Shown here in pieces: positions 27,401 through 42,400 of a DNA stretch of 64,000 nucleotides. Location of the stretch: assembly GCA_964035545.1 (NCBI GenBank), contig OZ037771.1, positions 15,647,789 to 15,711,788 of the forward strand. The letters run 5' to 3'. The number at the start of each line of letters is the position of its first letter. Position 1 is the stretch's first letter. The notes under the pieces are model-generated. The model was not told the DNA's origin, ran no database searches, and saw nothing but the letters and a program-made list of their open reading frames with translations. The position numbers and the translations under genes are program-made. Source of the DNA: Bugula neritina (lineage: Eukaryota > Bryozoa > Gymnolaemata > Cheilostomatida > Bugulidae).

Positions 27401-30400
27401 AGCACTTACTGTACTTCTACATTTCAGACTACAACAGAAGCCACGAGACTGAAGATAGATCTGGATAAAGCTACGGAGACTATCAGTGCAGCTGAGAGTC
27501 TTGTAGGCAAGTTGGATGGAGAGTATAACAGGTGGAGTACTCAGGTATGTATCATCATATAGTATATCATTATATAGTATAGTATATCACCATATAGTAT
27601 AATATATCATCATATAGTATAGTATATCATCATATAGTATAGTATATCATCATATAGTATAGTATATCATCATATAGTATAGTATATCATTATATAGTAT
27701 AGTATATCATCATATAGTATAGTATATCATCATATAGTATAGTATATCATCATATAGTATAGTATATCATTATATAATCTAATATAATATATGATATATA
27801 ATATGATATATACTCATCTGATACTGTATATCTATTTTGTAGGTCGGGGAGTTGTCTTCCCTACTAAAAGAGCTGCCAATGAAGTCTCTACTAGCGTCTG
27901 CTTTCATCACATACATGCCGGCAGCTCCAGAGGATGTGAGGCAGGAGAGACTCAAGTCCTGGATGGAGCTGACCGGGGTTCAAACCTTCAATCTGCGCCG
28001 ATTTATGAGTACTGAGAGCGAGCAGTTAATCTGGAAAGGTCAAGGACTACCATCGGATGACCTCAGCATGGAGAATGCTCTGATAATTCTGCAGGTACAC
28101 AGGCTAAACTTGTGTTAGCTCAGTAACCCTGCCTTACCGTGTGCTAATAATTCATGTCATGTACAGCCTACTAACAGCTACACCTCATGTCTACATGCTG
28201 CTTGTTCTGTTTAATCTAGATTAACCAATGCTCAGTTGGGGTAAGACAGCTACTTTATATACACTATTGATATACTCAAACTATACACACAGTATACTGT
28301 ATATACACTGCTGATATACTTAGAGTATATACACAGTATACTGTATATACACTGTTGATATACTCAAAGTATATACACAGTATACTGTATATACACTATT
28401 GATATACTCAAAGTATATACACAGTATACTGTATATACACTGTTGATATACTCAAAGTATATACACAGTATACTGTATATACACTATTGATATACTCAAA
28501 GTATATACACAGTATACTGTATATACACTGTTGATATACTCAAAGTATATACACAGTATACTGTATATACACTATTGATATACTCAAAGTATATACACAG
28601 TATACTGTATATACACTGTTGATATACTCAAAGTATATACACAGTATACTGTATATACACTATTGATATACTCAAAGTATATACACAGTATACTGTATAT
28701 ACACTATTGATATACTCAAAGTATATACACAGTATACTGTATATACACTGTAGTCTCATTAGTCAATTAGTGTGATTGGCTGCTTTATTTCTTTATTTTC
28801 ACATTTTCACAACTCCATGTGAAAACTCAGGTTTTGCCACACTTTCTGTAGACGGAGATGTTGTGTATATACGTTATGTAATGCGTGATATCTATGTTCT
28901 GCTGTTACATGATACGTGTGTTTTATGTGTTTCACAGTGTTTGTAGTTATATATACAATACAAGGCGTATATTACCCATCATATATATGTGTTACACAGT
29001 GTTTGTAGTTATATATACAATACAAGGCGTATATTACCCATCATATATATGTGTTACACAGTGTTAGTAGTTATTTATACAATACAAGGCGTATATTACC
29101 CATCATATATATGTGTTACACAGTGTTTGTAGTTATATATACAATACAAGGCGTATATTACCCACCATATATGTGTTATGCAGTATTAGTTATCATATAT
29201 ATTATTTAGTTTAGTGGTATGCTTACGCTACACATGCTTTACTTCTTAGTGTGAGTGATTTGTAGAGTTAGTTCATCTCCATCATAAACAGTGATTTTAT
29301 TATGATTGCGGACTGTTTATAGACCGCCCTCAGACCTTATCTTGTGGACCCAAGTTCTCGGGCTACAGAGTGGCTGAAGGTTCATTTGAAAGAGCAGAAG
29401 TTGGAAGTTGTAAACCAGCAGGTTAGACATGATGATAATATACTGTATTATATGATAATATACTGTATTATATGATAATATACTGTATTATATGATAACA
29501 TACTGTATTATACGATAATATACTGTATTATATGATATTATACTGTATTATACGATAACATACTGTATTATACGATAGTATACTGTATTATACGATAGTA
29601 TACCGTATTATACTGTATGTTGACAGGATGCTAATTTCACTACTAGTGTGGAACTGGCTGTAAGATTTGGCAAGACTCTCATCATACAGGAAATGGATAC
29701 AATTGAACCAATTCTCTATCCTCTGCTCCGAGGTGACCTCATCAGGTGGGATTATCTCCTCTTCTATCAAAGTTATATTTACTCTGTGGCTCAGTATACT
29801 GTTCTAGTATATAATATACTGTTCTAGTATGATGTGCTGTATATAGTATTGTGGTATGTACTGTATATAGTATTGTGGTATGTACTGTATATAGTATTGT
29901 GGTATGTACTGTATGTAATATTATGGTATGTACTGTATGTAATATTATGGTATGTACTGTATATAATATTATGGTATGTACTGTATATAATATTATGGTA
30001 TGTACTGTATATAATATTATGGTATGTACTGTATATAATATTATGGTATGTACTGTATATAATATTATGGTATATACTGTATATAATATTATGGTATGTA
30101 CTGTATATAATATTATGGTATGTACTGTATATAATATTGTGGTATGTACTGTATATAATATTATGGTATGTACTGTATATAATATTATGGTATGTACTGT
30201 ATATAATATTATGGTATGTACTGTATATAATATTATGGTATGTACTGTATATAGTATTATGGTATGTACTGTATGTAATATTATGGTATATACTGTATAT
30301 AATATTATAGTATGTATTGTATATAATATTGTGGTATATACTGTATATAATATTGTGGTATGTACTGTATATAATATTGTGGTATGTACTGTATATAATA

Positions 30401-33400
30401 TTATGGTATGTACTGTATATAATATTATGGTATGTACTGTATATAATATTATGGTATGTACTGTATATAATATTATGGTATGTACTGTATATAGTATTAT
30501 GGTATGTACTGTATATAATATTATGGTATGTACTGTATATAATATTATGGTATGTACTGTATATAATATTGTGGTATGTACTGTATATAATATTATGGTA
30601 TGTACTGTATATAATATTATGGTATGTACTGTATGTAATATTATGGTATGTACTGTATATAATATTGTGGTATGTACTGTATATTATATTATGGTATGTA
30701 CTGTATATAATGTTATGGTATATACTGTATATAATATTGTGGTATGTACTGTATATAATATTATGGTATGTACTGTATATAATATTATGGTATGTACTGT
30801 GTATTCCAGTCAAGGGCCGAGGTACGTGGTGCAGGTTGGAGAAAAGATGATAGACTACAACGAAGACTTCAAACTCTTCATGACTACCAGAAACCCGGCA
30901 CCTGAGATCCCTCCAGATGGTCTGGCTGTCATTACAGAAGTTAACTTTACAACTACCAGAGCTGGTTTAACTGGCCAAGTTAGTGTATAGTATAATATCG
31001 TGCCAGTATGTAGTACATTGATAGTACATAGTATACTGTTAGTATATAGTATACTGTTAGTATATAGTATACTGTTAGTACATAGTATACTGTTAGTATA
31101 TAGTATACTGTTAGTACATAGTATACTGTTAGTATATAGTATACTGTTAGTACATAGTATACTGTTAGTATATAGTATACTGTTAGTACATAGTATACTG
31201 TTAGTACATAGTATACTGTTAGTACATAGTATACTGTTAGTACATAGTACACTGTTAGTACATAGTATGCTGTTAGTACATAGTATACTGTTAGTACATA
31301 GTATACTGTTAGTACATAGTATACTGTTAGTACATAGTATACTGTTAGTACATATTATACTGTTAGTACATAGTATACTGTTAGTACATAGTATACTGTT
31401 AGTACATAGTATACTGTTGGTACATAGTATACTGTTGGTACATAGTATACTGTTAGTACATAGTATACTGTTAGTACATAGTATACTGTTAGTACATAGT
31501 ATACTGTTAGTACATAGTATACTGTTAGTACATAGTATATAGTACACTGTTAGTGTATATCATGACTGTAGCTGTTGGCACAAACTATTCAACACGAGAA
31601 GCCAGAGTTAGAAGTGAGAAAAACTGAACTGTTGAAAACGGAAGAGGATTTAAAGATACAATTGGCTAAACTGGAAGAATCTTTACTAGAAGAGCTTGCT
31701 AATGCTAAAGGTGGGTGCTTACAGTTATAGTTACACTCTCTCTCAGTTATACTCTCTCACAGTTATACTCTCTCCCAGTTATACTCTCTCTCAGTTATAC
31801 TCTCTCCCAGTTATACTCTTTCTCAGTTATACTCTCTCACAGTTATACTCTCTCACAGTTATACTCTCTCTCAGTTATACTCTCTCTCAGTTATACTCTC
31901 TCAGTTATACTCTCTCTCAGTTATACTCTCTCTCTCAGTTATACTCTCTCACAGTTATACTCTCTCACAGTCATACTCTCTCACAGTTATACTCTCTCTC
32001 AGTTATACTCTCTCACAGTTATACTCTCTCTCAGTTATACTCTCACAGTTATACTCTCTCACAGTTATACTCTCTCTCAGTTATACTCTCTCTCAGTTAT
32101 ACTCTCTCACAGTTATACTCTCTCTCAGTTATACTCTCTCACAGTTATACTCTCACAGTTATACTCTTTCTCAGTTATACTCTCTCAGTTATACTCTCTC
32201 ACAGTTATACTCTCTCTCAGTTATACTCTCTCTCAGTTATACTCTCTCTCAGTTATACTCTCACAGTTATACTCTCTCACAGTTATACTCTCTCACAGTT
32301 ATACTCTCTGACAGTCATACTCTCTCACAGTTATACTCTCTCTCAGTTATACTCTCTCTCAGTTATACTCTCTCACAGTTATACTCTCTCAGTTATACTC
32401 TCTCTCAGTTATACTCTCTGACAGTCATACTCTCTCACAGTTATACTCTCTCTCAGTTATACTCTCTCACAGTTATACTCTCTCACAGTTATACTCTCTC
32501 TCAGTTATACTCTCTCTCAGTTATACTCTCTCTCAGTTATACTCTCACAGTTATACTCTCTCACAGTTATACTCTCTCTCAGTTATACTCTCTCTCAGTT
32601 ATACTCTCTCACAGTTATACTCTCTCTCTCAGTTATACTCTCTCACAGTTATACTCTCACAGTTATACTCTCTCTCAGTTATACTCTCTCTCAGTTATAC
32701 TCTCTCAGTTATACTCTCTCACAGTTATACTCTCTCACAGTTATACTCTCTCTCAGGTAACATACTGGAGAACAAGGAGCTGCTGGACTCCCTCAATCAG
32801 ACCAAAGCTAGTAGCACTACAATCACAGACTCACTCCAGGAGAGCATCAGACTCCAGGCTGATTTGGACAAGGTGAGTGTCACATGACTCGGTCATATCA
32901 CTTGGTCACATGACTCGGTCACATGACCATATTGGAGGCCAACTTGGCATTCAGAACATTAAACCGATATTTTGTCACACAGGAACGAGATGCCTTCTTG
33001 CCACTGGCAGCCAATGGGAGTCGACTGTTCTTTGTCATCATGGACCTGGCCAAGATAAACAACATGTACAGATTCTCTCTCGCCTCCTTCCTCCGCCTCT
33101 TCCAGAGATCTCTTGACTCTGGCAGCTCCACGGCCTCCATGGATATGAGAATCAAATCCCTCAACAGTCAGCTCCAGCACCTGGTATACGAATATGTGTG
33201 TAGGTAAGTGTAAGTAACTAGTATGTATGTGTGTAGGTAAGTGTAAGTAACTAGTATGTATGTGTGTAGGTAAGTGTAAGTAACTAGTATGTATGTGTGT
33301 AGGTAAGTGTAAGTAACTAGTATGTATGTGTGTAGGTAAGTGTAAGTAACTAGTATGTATGTGTGTAGGTAAGTGTAAGTAACTAGTATGTATGTGTGTA

Positions 33401-36400
33401 GGTAAGTGTAAGTAGCTAGTATGTATGTGTAGAGGTAAGTAACTAGTGTATGTGTAGAGGTAAGTAACTAGTGTATGTGTAGAGGTAAGTAACTAGTGTA
33501 TGTGTAGAGGTAAGTAACTAGTGTCCGTCTACACACAGGTCGCTGTTCAAGGCAGACAGGCTGATGTTTGCCCTCCACATGGCACACGGAATGTTCCCGG
33601 AGCAGTTCAAGGACAAGGAGTGGGATTTGTTCTCCGGGCTCATAGTCTCAGATATTAAGACAGACTCTAGTAAACACGACAGAGAGTTTCCTCAGTGGCT
33701 TGATCAGGATAGGGTGGGGGCAGTTGCCCTTCTTAAGTCTACCCTCCCTCAGCTCTACCAACTTCTGTGTTTACAGGTACTTAACAGATGTATGCATGTA
33801 TGTATGTACACAAGTATATACATACACATGTATGTACGTACACATGTATATACGTACACATGTATATACGTACACATGTATATACGTACACATGTATGTA
33901 TGTACACATGTATGTACACATGTATATACGTACACATGTATGTATGTACACATGTATGTACACATGTATATACGTACACATGTATGTATGTACACATGTA
34001 TGTACGTACACATGTATGTATGTACACATGCATGTACATACACATGTATGTATGTACACATGCATGTACATACACATGTATGTATGTACACATGTATATA
34101 CGTACACATGTATATACGTACACATGTATGTATGTACACATGTATATACGTACACATGTATATACATACACATGTATGTACGTACACATGTATATACGTA
34201 CACATGTATATACGTACACATGTATATACGTACACATGTATGTATGTACACATGTATGTACACATGTATATACGTACACATGTATGTATGTACACATGTA
34301 TGTACACATGTATATACGTACACATGTATGTATGTACACATGTATGTACGTACACATGTATGTATGTACACATGCATGTACATACACATGTATGTATGTA
34401 CACATGCATGTACATACACATGTATGTATGTACACATGTATATACGTACACATGTATATACGTACACATGTATGTATGTACACATGCATGTACATACACA
34501 TGTATGTATGTACACATGTATATACGTACACATGTATATACGTACACATGTATGTATGTACACATGTATGTACACATGTATATACGTACACATGTATGTA
34601 TGTACACATGTATGTACACATGTATATACGTACACATGTATGTACGTACACATGTATATACGTACACATGTATATACGTACACATGTATATACGTACACA
34701 TGTATGTATGTACACATGTATGTACACATGTATATACGTACACATGTATGTATGTACACATGTATGTACACATGTATATACGTACACATGTATGTATGTA
34801 CACATGTATGTACGTACACATGTATGTATGTACACATGCATGTACATACACATGTATGTATGTACACATGCATGTACATACACATGTATGTATGTACACA
34901 TGTATATACGTACACATGTATATACGTACACATGTATGTATGTACACATGTATATACGTACACATGTATATACATACACATGTATGTACGTACACATGTA
35001 TATACGTACACATGTATATACGTACACATGTATATACGTACACATGTATGTATGTACACATGTATGTACACATGTATATACGTACACATGTATGTATGTA
35101 CACATGTATGTACACATGTATATACGTACACATGTATGTATGTACACATGTATGTACGTACACATGTATGTATGTACACATGCATGTACATACACATGTA
35201 TGTATGTACACATGCATGTACATACACATGTATGTATGTACACATGTATATACGTACACATGTATGTACGTACACATGTATGTATGTACACATGTATGTA
35301 CACATGTATATACGTACACATGTATGTATGTACACATGTATGTACACATGTATGTATGTACACATGTATGTACACATGTATGTACGTACACATGTATGTA
35401 CGTACACATGTATGTACACATGTATATACGTACACATGTATGTACGTACACATGTATGTACACATGTATGTACGTACACATGTATGTATGCACACATATT
35501 GTATGTCTCCAGGACACCGACTTGTGGACTCACTTTGCCCGAAGCAATCAATGTGATCAGGACTTTCCCTCCAGCATCCAGAAGAAAATCTCTCCTTTCC
35601 AGGAGTTACTTCTGGTGCAGGCGGCAAGGCCAGACCGTCTGCAGAGTGCCATGAGCTCCTTCGCCTGCAAGTCTCTCGGTCTCAAGGAGTTGTCTCCTCC
35701 GACTGTCAACTTGAAGAAACTCTACTCCACTGAGACGCTGGCCACTGAGCCTATATTAGTTATTATCTCCCCTGGAGCAGATCCATCTCAGGAACTAGAA
35801 GAGTTGGCGAGAGAGTTCGTTGGGGAAGATAAATATCATCAGGTGTTGTTAATATACTGTACTTACTGTACAGTACTTACCATGCTGTACTTACTGTACT
35901 GTACTTACTATACTGTACTGTACTTATCATATTATACTTACTATATTGCACTTACTATATACTGTACTTACTAAACTGTACTTACTGTACATAATATACT
36001 GTACTTGTTATATTGTACTTACCATGCTGTACTTACTGTACAGTACTTACCATACTGTACTTACTATACTGTACTTACTGTACAGTACTTACTATACTGT
36101 ACTGTACTTACCATATTATACTTACCATACTGTTGTGTGAATGCAGGTGGCAATGGGCCAAGGTCAGGCTGACATTGCCATGCAGCTGCTTCAGGAATGT
36201 TCCAGAAGTGGCGAGTGGTTGTGTCTGAAAAACCTTCACCTTGTCACCTCCTGGCTGCCAACCTTGGAGAAGGAGCTGAACTCTCTGCAGCCTCACCAGA
36301 TGTTCAGACTCTGGCTGACGGCTGAGGTGCACCTCCGGTTCCCCACCATCCTCCTCCAGTCCAGTCTCAAGATCACCTACGAGGCTCCACCTGGCATCAA

Positions 36401-39400
36401 AAAGAACCTGCAGCGGACGTTTGACTCATGGACACCGCAGTTCTTCACTGAAGGGGCGAATGTGGCTCGGTCTCAGGCGCTCTTTGCTCTCGCCTGGTTC
36501 CACGCCGTCTGTCAGGAGAGGAGAAACTTCATTCCTCAGGTATACACACGTGTCTACACACGTGTAGACACATGTGTAGACACACGTGTATCTGCATATG
36601 TATATATACATGTAGACACACAGCAGTAAAATATCTTGCTGTATCTGCTCTGTGTCGTAGGGGTGGACCAAGTTCTATGAGTTTTCCATGTCGGATTTGC
36701 GGGCCGGTGCGGATATTATAGACAGGCTGTGTAGAAGAGCTGGCAAAAATGATGTAGCCTGGAACTTTGTCCACGGACTGTATGAGCAGGCTATTTATGG
36801 GGGGAGAGTAGACAACCCTTTCGATATTCAGGTACATCACTAGATTCACAGTCTTTATCATGCAGTTTAATGTAATATAAGAGAGTGTAATATAAGAGAG
36901 TATAATATAAGAGAGTATAATATAAGAGAGTATAATATAAGAGAGTATAATATAAGAGAGTATAATATAAGAGAGTATAATATAAGAGAGTATAATATAA
37001 GAGAGTATAATATAAGAGAGTATAATATAAGAGAGTATAATATAAGAGAGTATAATATAAGAGAGTATAATATAAGATAGTATAATATAAGAGAGTATAA
37101 TATAAGAGAGTATAATATAAGAGAGTATAATATAAGACAGTATAATATAAGAGAGTATAATATGAGAGAGTATAATATAAGAGAGTGTAATATAAGAGAG
37201 TATAATATAAGACAGTATAATATAAGAGAGTATAATATAAGAGAGTATAATATAAGACAGTATAATATAAGAGAGTATAATATAAGACAGTATAATATAA
37301 GAGAGTATAATATAAGAGAGTGTAATATAAGAGAGTATAATATAAGACAGTATAACATAAGAGAGTATAATATAAGAGAGTATAATATAAGAGAGTATAA
37401 TATAAGAGAGTGTAATATAAGAGAGTATAATATAACAGAGTATAATATAAGAGAGTATAATATAAGAGAGTGTAATATAAGAGAGTATAATATAAGAGAG
37501 TATAATATAAGACAGTATAATATAAGAGAGTATAATATAAGAGAGTGTAATATAAGAGAGTATAATATAAGACAGTATAATATAAGACAGTATAATATAA
37601 GAGAGTGTAATATAAGAGAGTATAATATAAGACAGTATAATATAAGACAGTATAATATAAGAGAGTATAATATAAGAGAGTGTAATATAAGAGAGTATAA
37701 TATAAGACAGTATAATATAAGAGAGTATAATATAAGAGAGTGTAATATAAGAGAGTATAATATAAGAGAGTATAATATAAGAGAGTATAATATAAGAGAG
37801 TATAATATAAGAGAGTGTAATATAAGAGAGTATAATATAAGAGAGTGTAATATAAGAGAGTGTAATATAAGAGAGTATAATATAAGAGAGTATAATATAA
37901 GAGAGTATAATATAAGAGAGTATAATATAAGAGAGTATAATATAAGAGAGTATAATATAAGAGAGTGTAATATAAGAGAGTGTAATATAAGAGAGTATAA
38001 TATAAGACAGTATAATATAAGAGAGTATAATATAAGAGAGTATAAACTATATAATATAAGAGAGTATAATATAAGAGAGTATAATATAAGAGAGTATAAT
38101 ATAAGAGAGTATAATATAAGACAGTATAATATAAGAGAGTATAATATAAGACAGTATAACATAAGAGAGTATAATATAAGAGAGTATAATATAAGAGAGT
38201 ATAATATAAGAGAGTATAATATAAGAGAGTATGATATAAGACAGTATAATATAAGAGAGTATAATATAAGAGAGTATAATATAAGAGAGTATAATATAAG
38301 ACAGTATAATATAAGAGAGTATAATATAAGACAGTATAATATAAGAGAGTATAATATAAGACAGTATAATATAAGAGAGTATAATATAAGAGAGTATAAT
38401 ATAAGAGAGTATAATATAAGACAGTATAATATAAGAGAGTATAATATAAGACAGTATAATATAAGAGAGTATAATATAAGAGAGTATAATATAAGACAGT
38501 ATAATATAAGACAGTATAATATAAGAGAGTATAATATAAGAGAGTATAATATAAGAGAGTATAATATAAGAGAGTATAATATAAGAGAGTATAATATAAG
38601 AGAGTATAATATAAGACAGTATAATATAAGAGAGTATAATATAAGAGAGTATGATATAAGAGAGTATAATATAAGAGAGTATGATATAAGACAGTATAAT
38701 ATAAGACAGTATAATATAAGAGAGTATAATATAAGAGAGTATAATATAAGACAGTATAATATAAGAGAGTATAATATAAGACAGTATAATATAAGAGAGT
38801 ATAATATAAGAGAGTATAATATAAGAGAGTATAATATAAGAGAGTATAATATAAGACAGTATAATATAAGAGAGTATAATATAAGACAGTATAATATAAG
38901 AGAGTATAATATAAGAGAGTATAATATAAGAGAGTATAATATAAGAGAGTATAATATAAGAGAGTATAATATAAGACAGTATAATATAAGACAGTATAAT
39001 ATAAGACAGTATAATATAAGAGAGTATAATATAAGAGAGTGTAATATAAGAGAGTATAATATAAGAGAGTATAATATAAGACAGTATAATATAAGAGAGT
39101 ATAATATAAGAGAGTATAATATAAGAGAGTATAATATAAGACAGTATAATATAAGACAGTATAATATAAGACAGTATAATATAAGACAGTATAATATAAG
39201 AGAGTATAATATAAGAGAGTGTAATATAAGAGAGTATAATATAAGAGAGTATAATATAAGACAGTATAATATAAGAGAGTATAATATAAGAGAGTATAAT
39301 ATAAGAGAGTATAATATAAGACAGTATAATATAAGACAGTATAATATAAGAGAGTATAATATAAGAGAGTATAATATAAGACAGTATAATATAAGAGAGT

Positions 39401-42400
39401 ATAATATAAGAGAGTATAATATAAGAGAGTATAATATAAGAGAGTATAATATAAGACAGTATAATATAAGAGAGTATAATATAAGAGAGTATAATATAAG
39501 ACAGTATAATATAAGAGAGTATAATATAAGAGAGTATAATATAAGACAGTATAATATAAGAGAGTATAATATAAGAGAGTGTAATATAAGACAGTATAAT
39601 ATAAGACAGTATAATATAAGAGAGTATAATATAAGAGAGTATAATATAAGACAGTGTAATATAAGAGAGTGTAATATAAGACAGTATAATATAAGACAGT
39701 ATAATATAAGAGAGTATAATATAAGAGAGTATAATATAAGAGAGTATAATATAAGACAGTATAATATAAGAGAGTATAATATAAGACAGTATAATATAAG
39801 AGAGTATAATATAAGACAGTATAATATAAGAGAGTATAATATAAGAGAGTATAATATAAGAGAGTATAATATAAGACAGTATAATATAAGACAGTATAAT
39901 ATAAGAGAGTATAATATAAGAGAGTATAATATAAGACAGTATAATATAAGACAGTATAATATAAGAGAGTATAATATAAGAGAGTATAATATAAGAGAGT
40001 ATAATATAAGAGAGTATAATATAAGAGAGTATAATATAAGACAGTATAATATAAGACAGTATAATATAAGAGAGTATAATATAAGAGAGTATAATATAAG
40101 AGAGTATAATATAAGACAGTATAATATAAGAGAGTATAATATAAGAGAGTATAATATAAGACAGTATAATATAAGAGAGTATAATATAAGAGAGTATAAT
40201 ATAAGACAGTATAATATAAGAGAGTATAATATAAGAGAGTGTAATATAAGACAGTATAATATAAGACAGTATAATATAAGAGAGTATAATATAAGAGAGT
40301 ATAATATAAGACAGTATAATATAAGACAGTATAATATAAGAGAGTATAATATAAGAGAGTATAATATAAGAGAGTATAATATAAGACAGTATAATATAAG
40401 AGAGTATAATATAAGAGAGTATAATATAAGAGAGTATAATATAAGAGAGTATAATATAAGAGAGTATAATATAAGAGAGTGTAATATAAGAGAGTATAAT
40501 ATAAGAGAGTATAATATAAGACAGTATAATATAAGAGAGTATAATATAAGAGAGTATAATATAAGAGAGTATAATATAAGAGAGTATAATATAAGAGAGT
40601 ATAATATAAGAGAGTATAATATAAGAGAGTATAATATAAGAGAGTATAATATAAGAGAGTATAATATAAGAGAGTATAATATAAGAGAGTATAATATAAG
40701 AGAGTATAATATAAGAGAGTATAATATAAGAGAGTATAATATAAGACAGTATAATATAAGAGAGTATAATATAAGAGAGTATAATATAAGAGAGTATAAT
40801 ATAAGAGAGTATAATATAAGAGAGTATAATATAAGAGAGTGTAATATAAGAGAGTATAATATAAGAGAGTATAATATAAGACAGTATAATATAAGAGAGT
40901 ATAATATAAGAGAGTATAATATAAGACAGTATAATATAAGACAGTATAATATAAGAGAGTATAATATAAGAGAGTATAATATAAGAGAGTATAATATAAG
41001 ACAGTATAATATAAGAGAGTATAATATAAGAGAGTATAATATAAGAGAGTATAATATAAGAGAGTATAATATAAGACAGTATAATATAAGAGAGTATAAT
41101 ATAAGAGAGTATAATATAAGACAGTATAATATAAGACAGTATAATATAAGACAGTATAATATAAGAGAGTATAATATAAGAGAGTATAATATAAGAGAGT
41201 ATAATATAAGAGAGTATAATATAAGACAGTATAATATAAGACAGTATAATATAAGAGAGTATAATATAAGAGAGTATAATATGATATAAGATGATGTAAC
41301 AACTGCTCTCTCTTCACAGGTAATGAGGTCATACTTGACCCAGATATTTGATCCAATGAATTTATCAAGTAGCGGAAAGTCAGCAAAGAGACTCGGACCT
41401 CTGAAGATGCCGGCATCAGTGACACACGCAGTGAGTGTTTTCTATTTTGTATTACCTCGTGTCATATACTTACGACTATATATTGTACTGTAGTACTGTA
41501 CTGTAATACTGTACTGTAGTATTGTACTGTAGTACTGTACTGTAGTACTGTACTGTAGTACTGTACTGTAGTATTGTACTGTAGTATTGTACTGTAGTAC
41601 TGTACTGTAATACTGTACTGTAGTATTGTACTGTAGTACTGTACTGTAGTACTGTACTGTAGTACTGTACTGTAGTATTGTACTGTAGTATTGTACTGTA
41701 GTATTGTACTGTAATATTGTACTGTAGTACTGTACTGTAGTACTGTACTGTAGTACTGTACTGTAGTATTGTACTGTAGTATTGTACTGTAGTATTGTAC
41801 TGTAATATTGTACTGTAGTACTGTACTGTAGTACTGTACTGTAGTACTGTACTGTAGTACTGTACTGTAGTACTGTACTGTAGTATTGTACTGTAGTATT
41901 GTACTGTAGTACTGTACTGTAGTACTGTACTGTAGTATTGTACTGTAGTATTGTACTGTAGTATTGTACTGTAGTATTGTACTGTAGTACTGTACTGTAG
42001 TATTGTACTGTAGTACTGTACTGTAGTATTGTACTGTAATCTGACAGGATTTCGTGGAGGCTATAAATGCACTTCCTGAATTTGACAAGCCGTCTTACTT
42101 CAACTTGCCAGAGAACATTGAGAGAGCGAGTCAGCGTATAGTCAGCGGTCAGGTGATCTCCCAACTTCGTGTGTTGATGCGCGCTGATGCTAAGGCTAAC
42201 AAGTTTGATAAGGAACTCTGGCAAACTGAACTCAGCCCAATACTTAATCTCTGGAAGCGACTCAATCAGGTATATTCAATGCTGCAGTTACTTGTCAGTA
42301 TGTGTCATACAGGTGTCACACAGTTGGTACAATGTGTCACACAGGTGTCACACAATTGATACAAGGTGTCACACAGGTGTCACACAATTGATACAAGGTG

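Noticed and set aside
33564-35974. Five ORFs of 578-728 codons rich in CMYVH and YTCIY
   Set aside because: Palindromic array in intron 46; both strands and several frames are open. Only the edges (exons 46 and 47) are coding.
36791-41425. ORF of 1,544 codons on the minus strand (YYTLL repeats), and 1,375 codons on the plus strand
   Set aside because: Both are read through the 15-bp array in DYNC2H1 intron 49. The unit length is a multiple of 3, so any stop-free frame stays open. No domain or start context.
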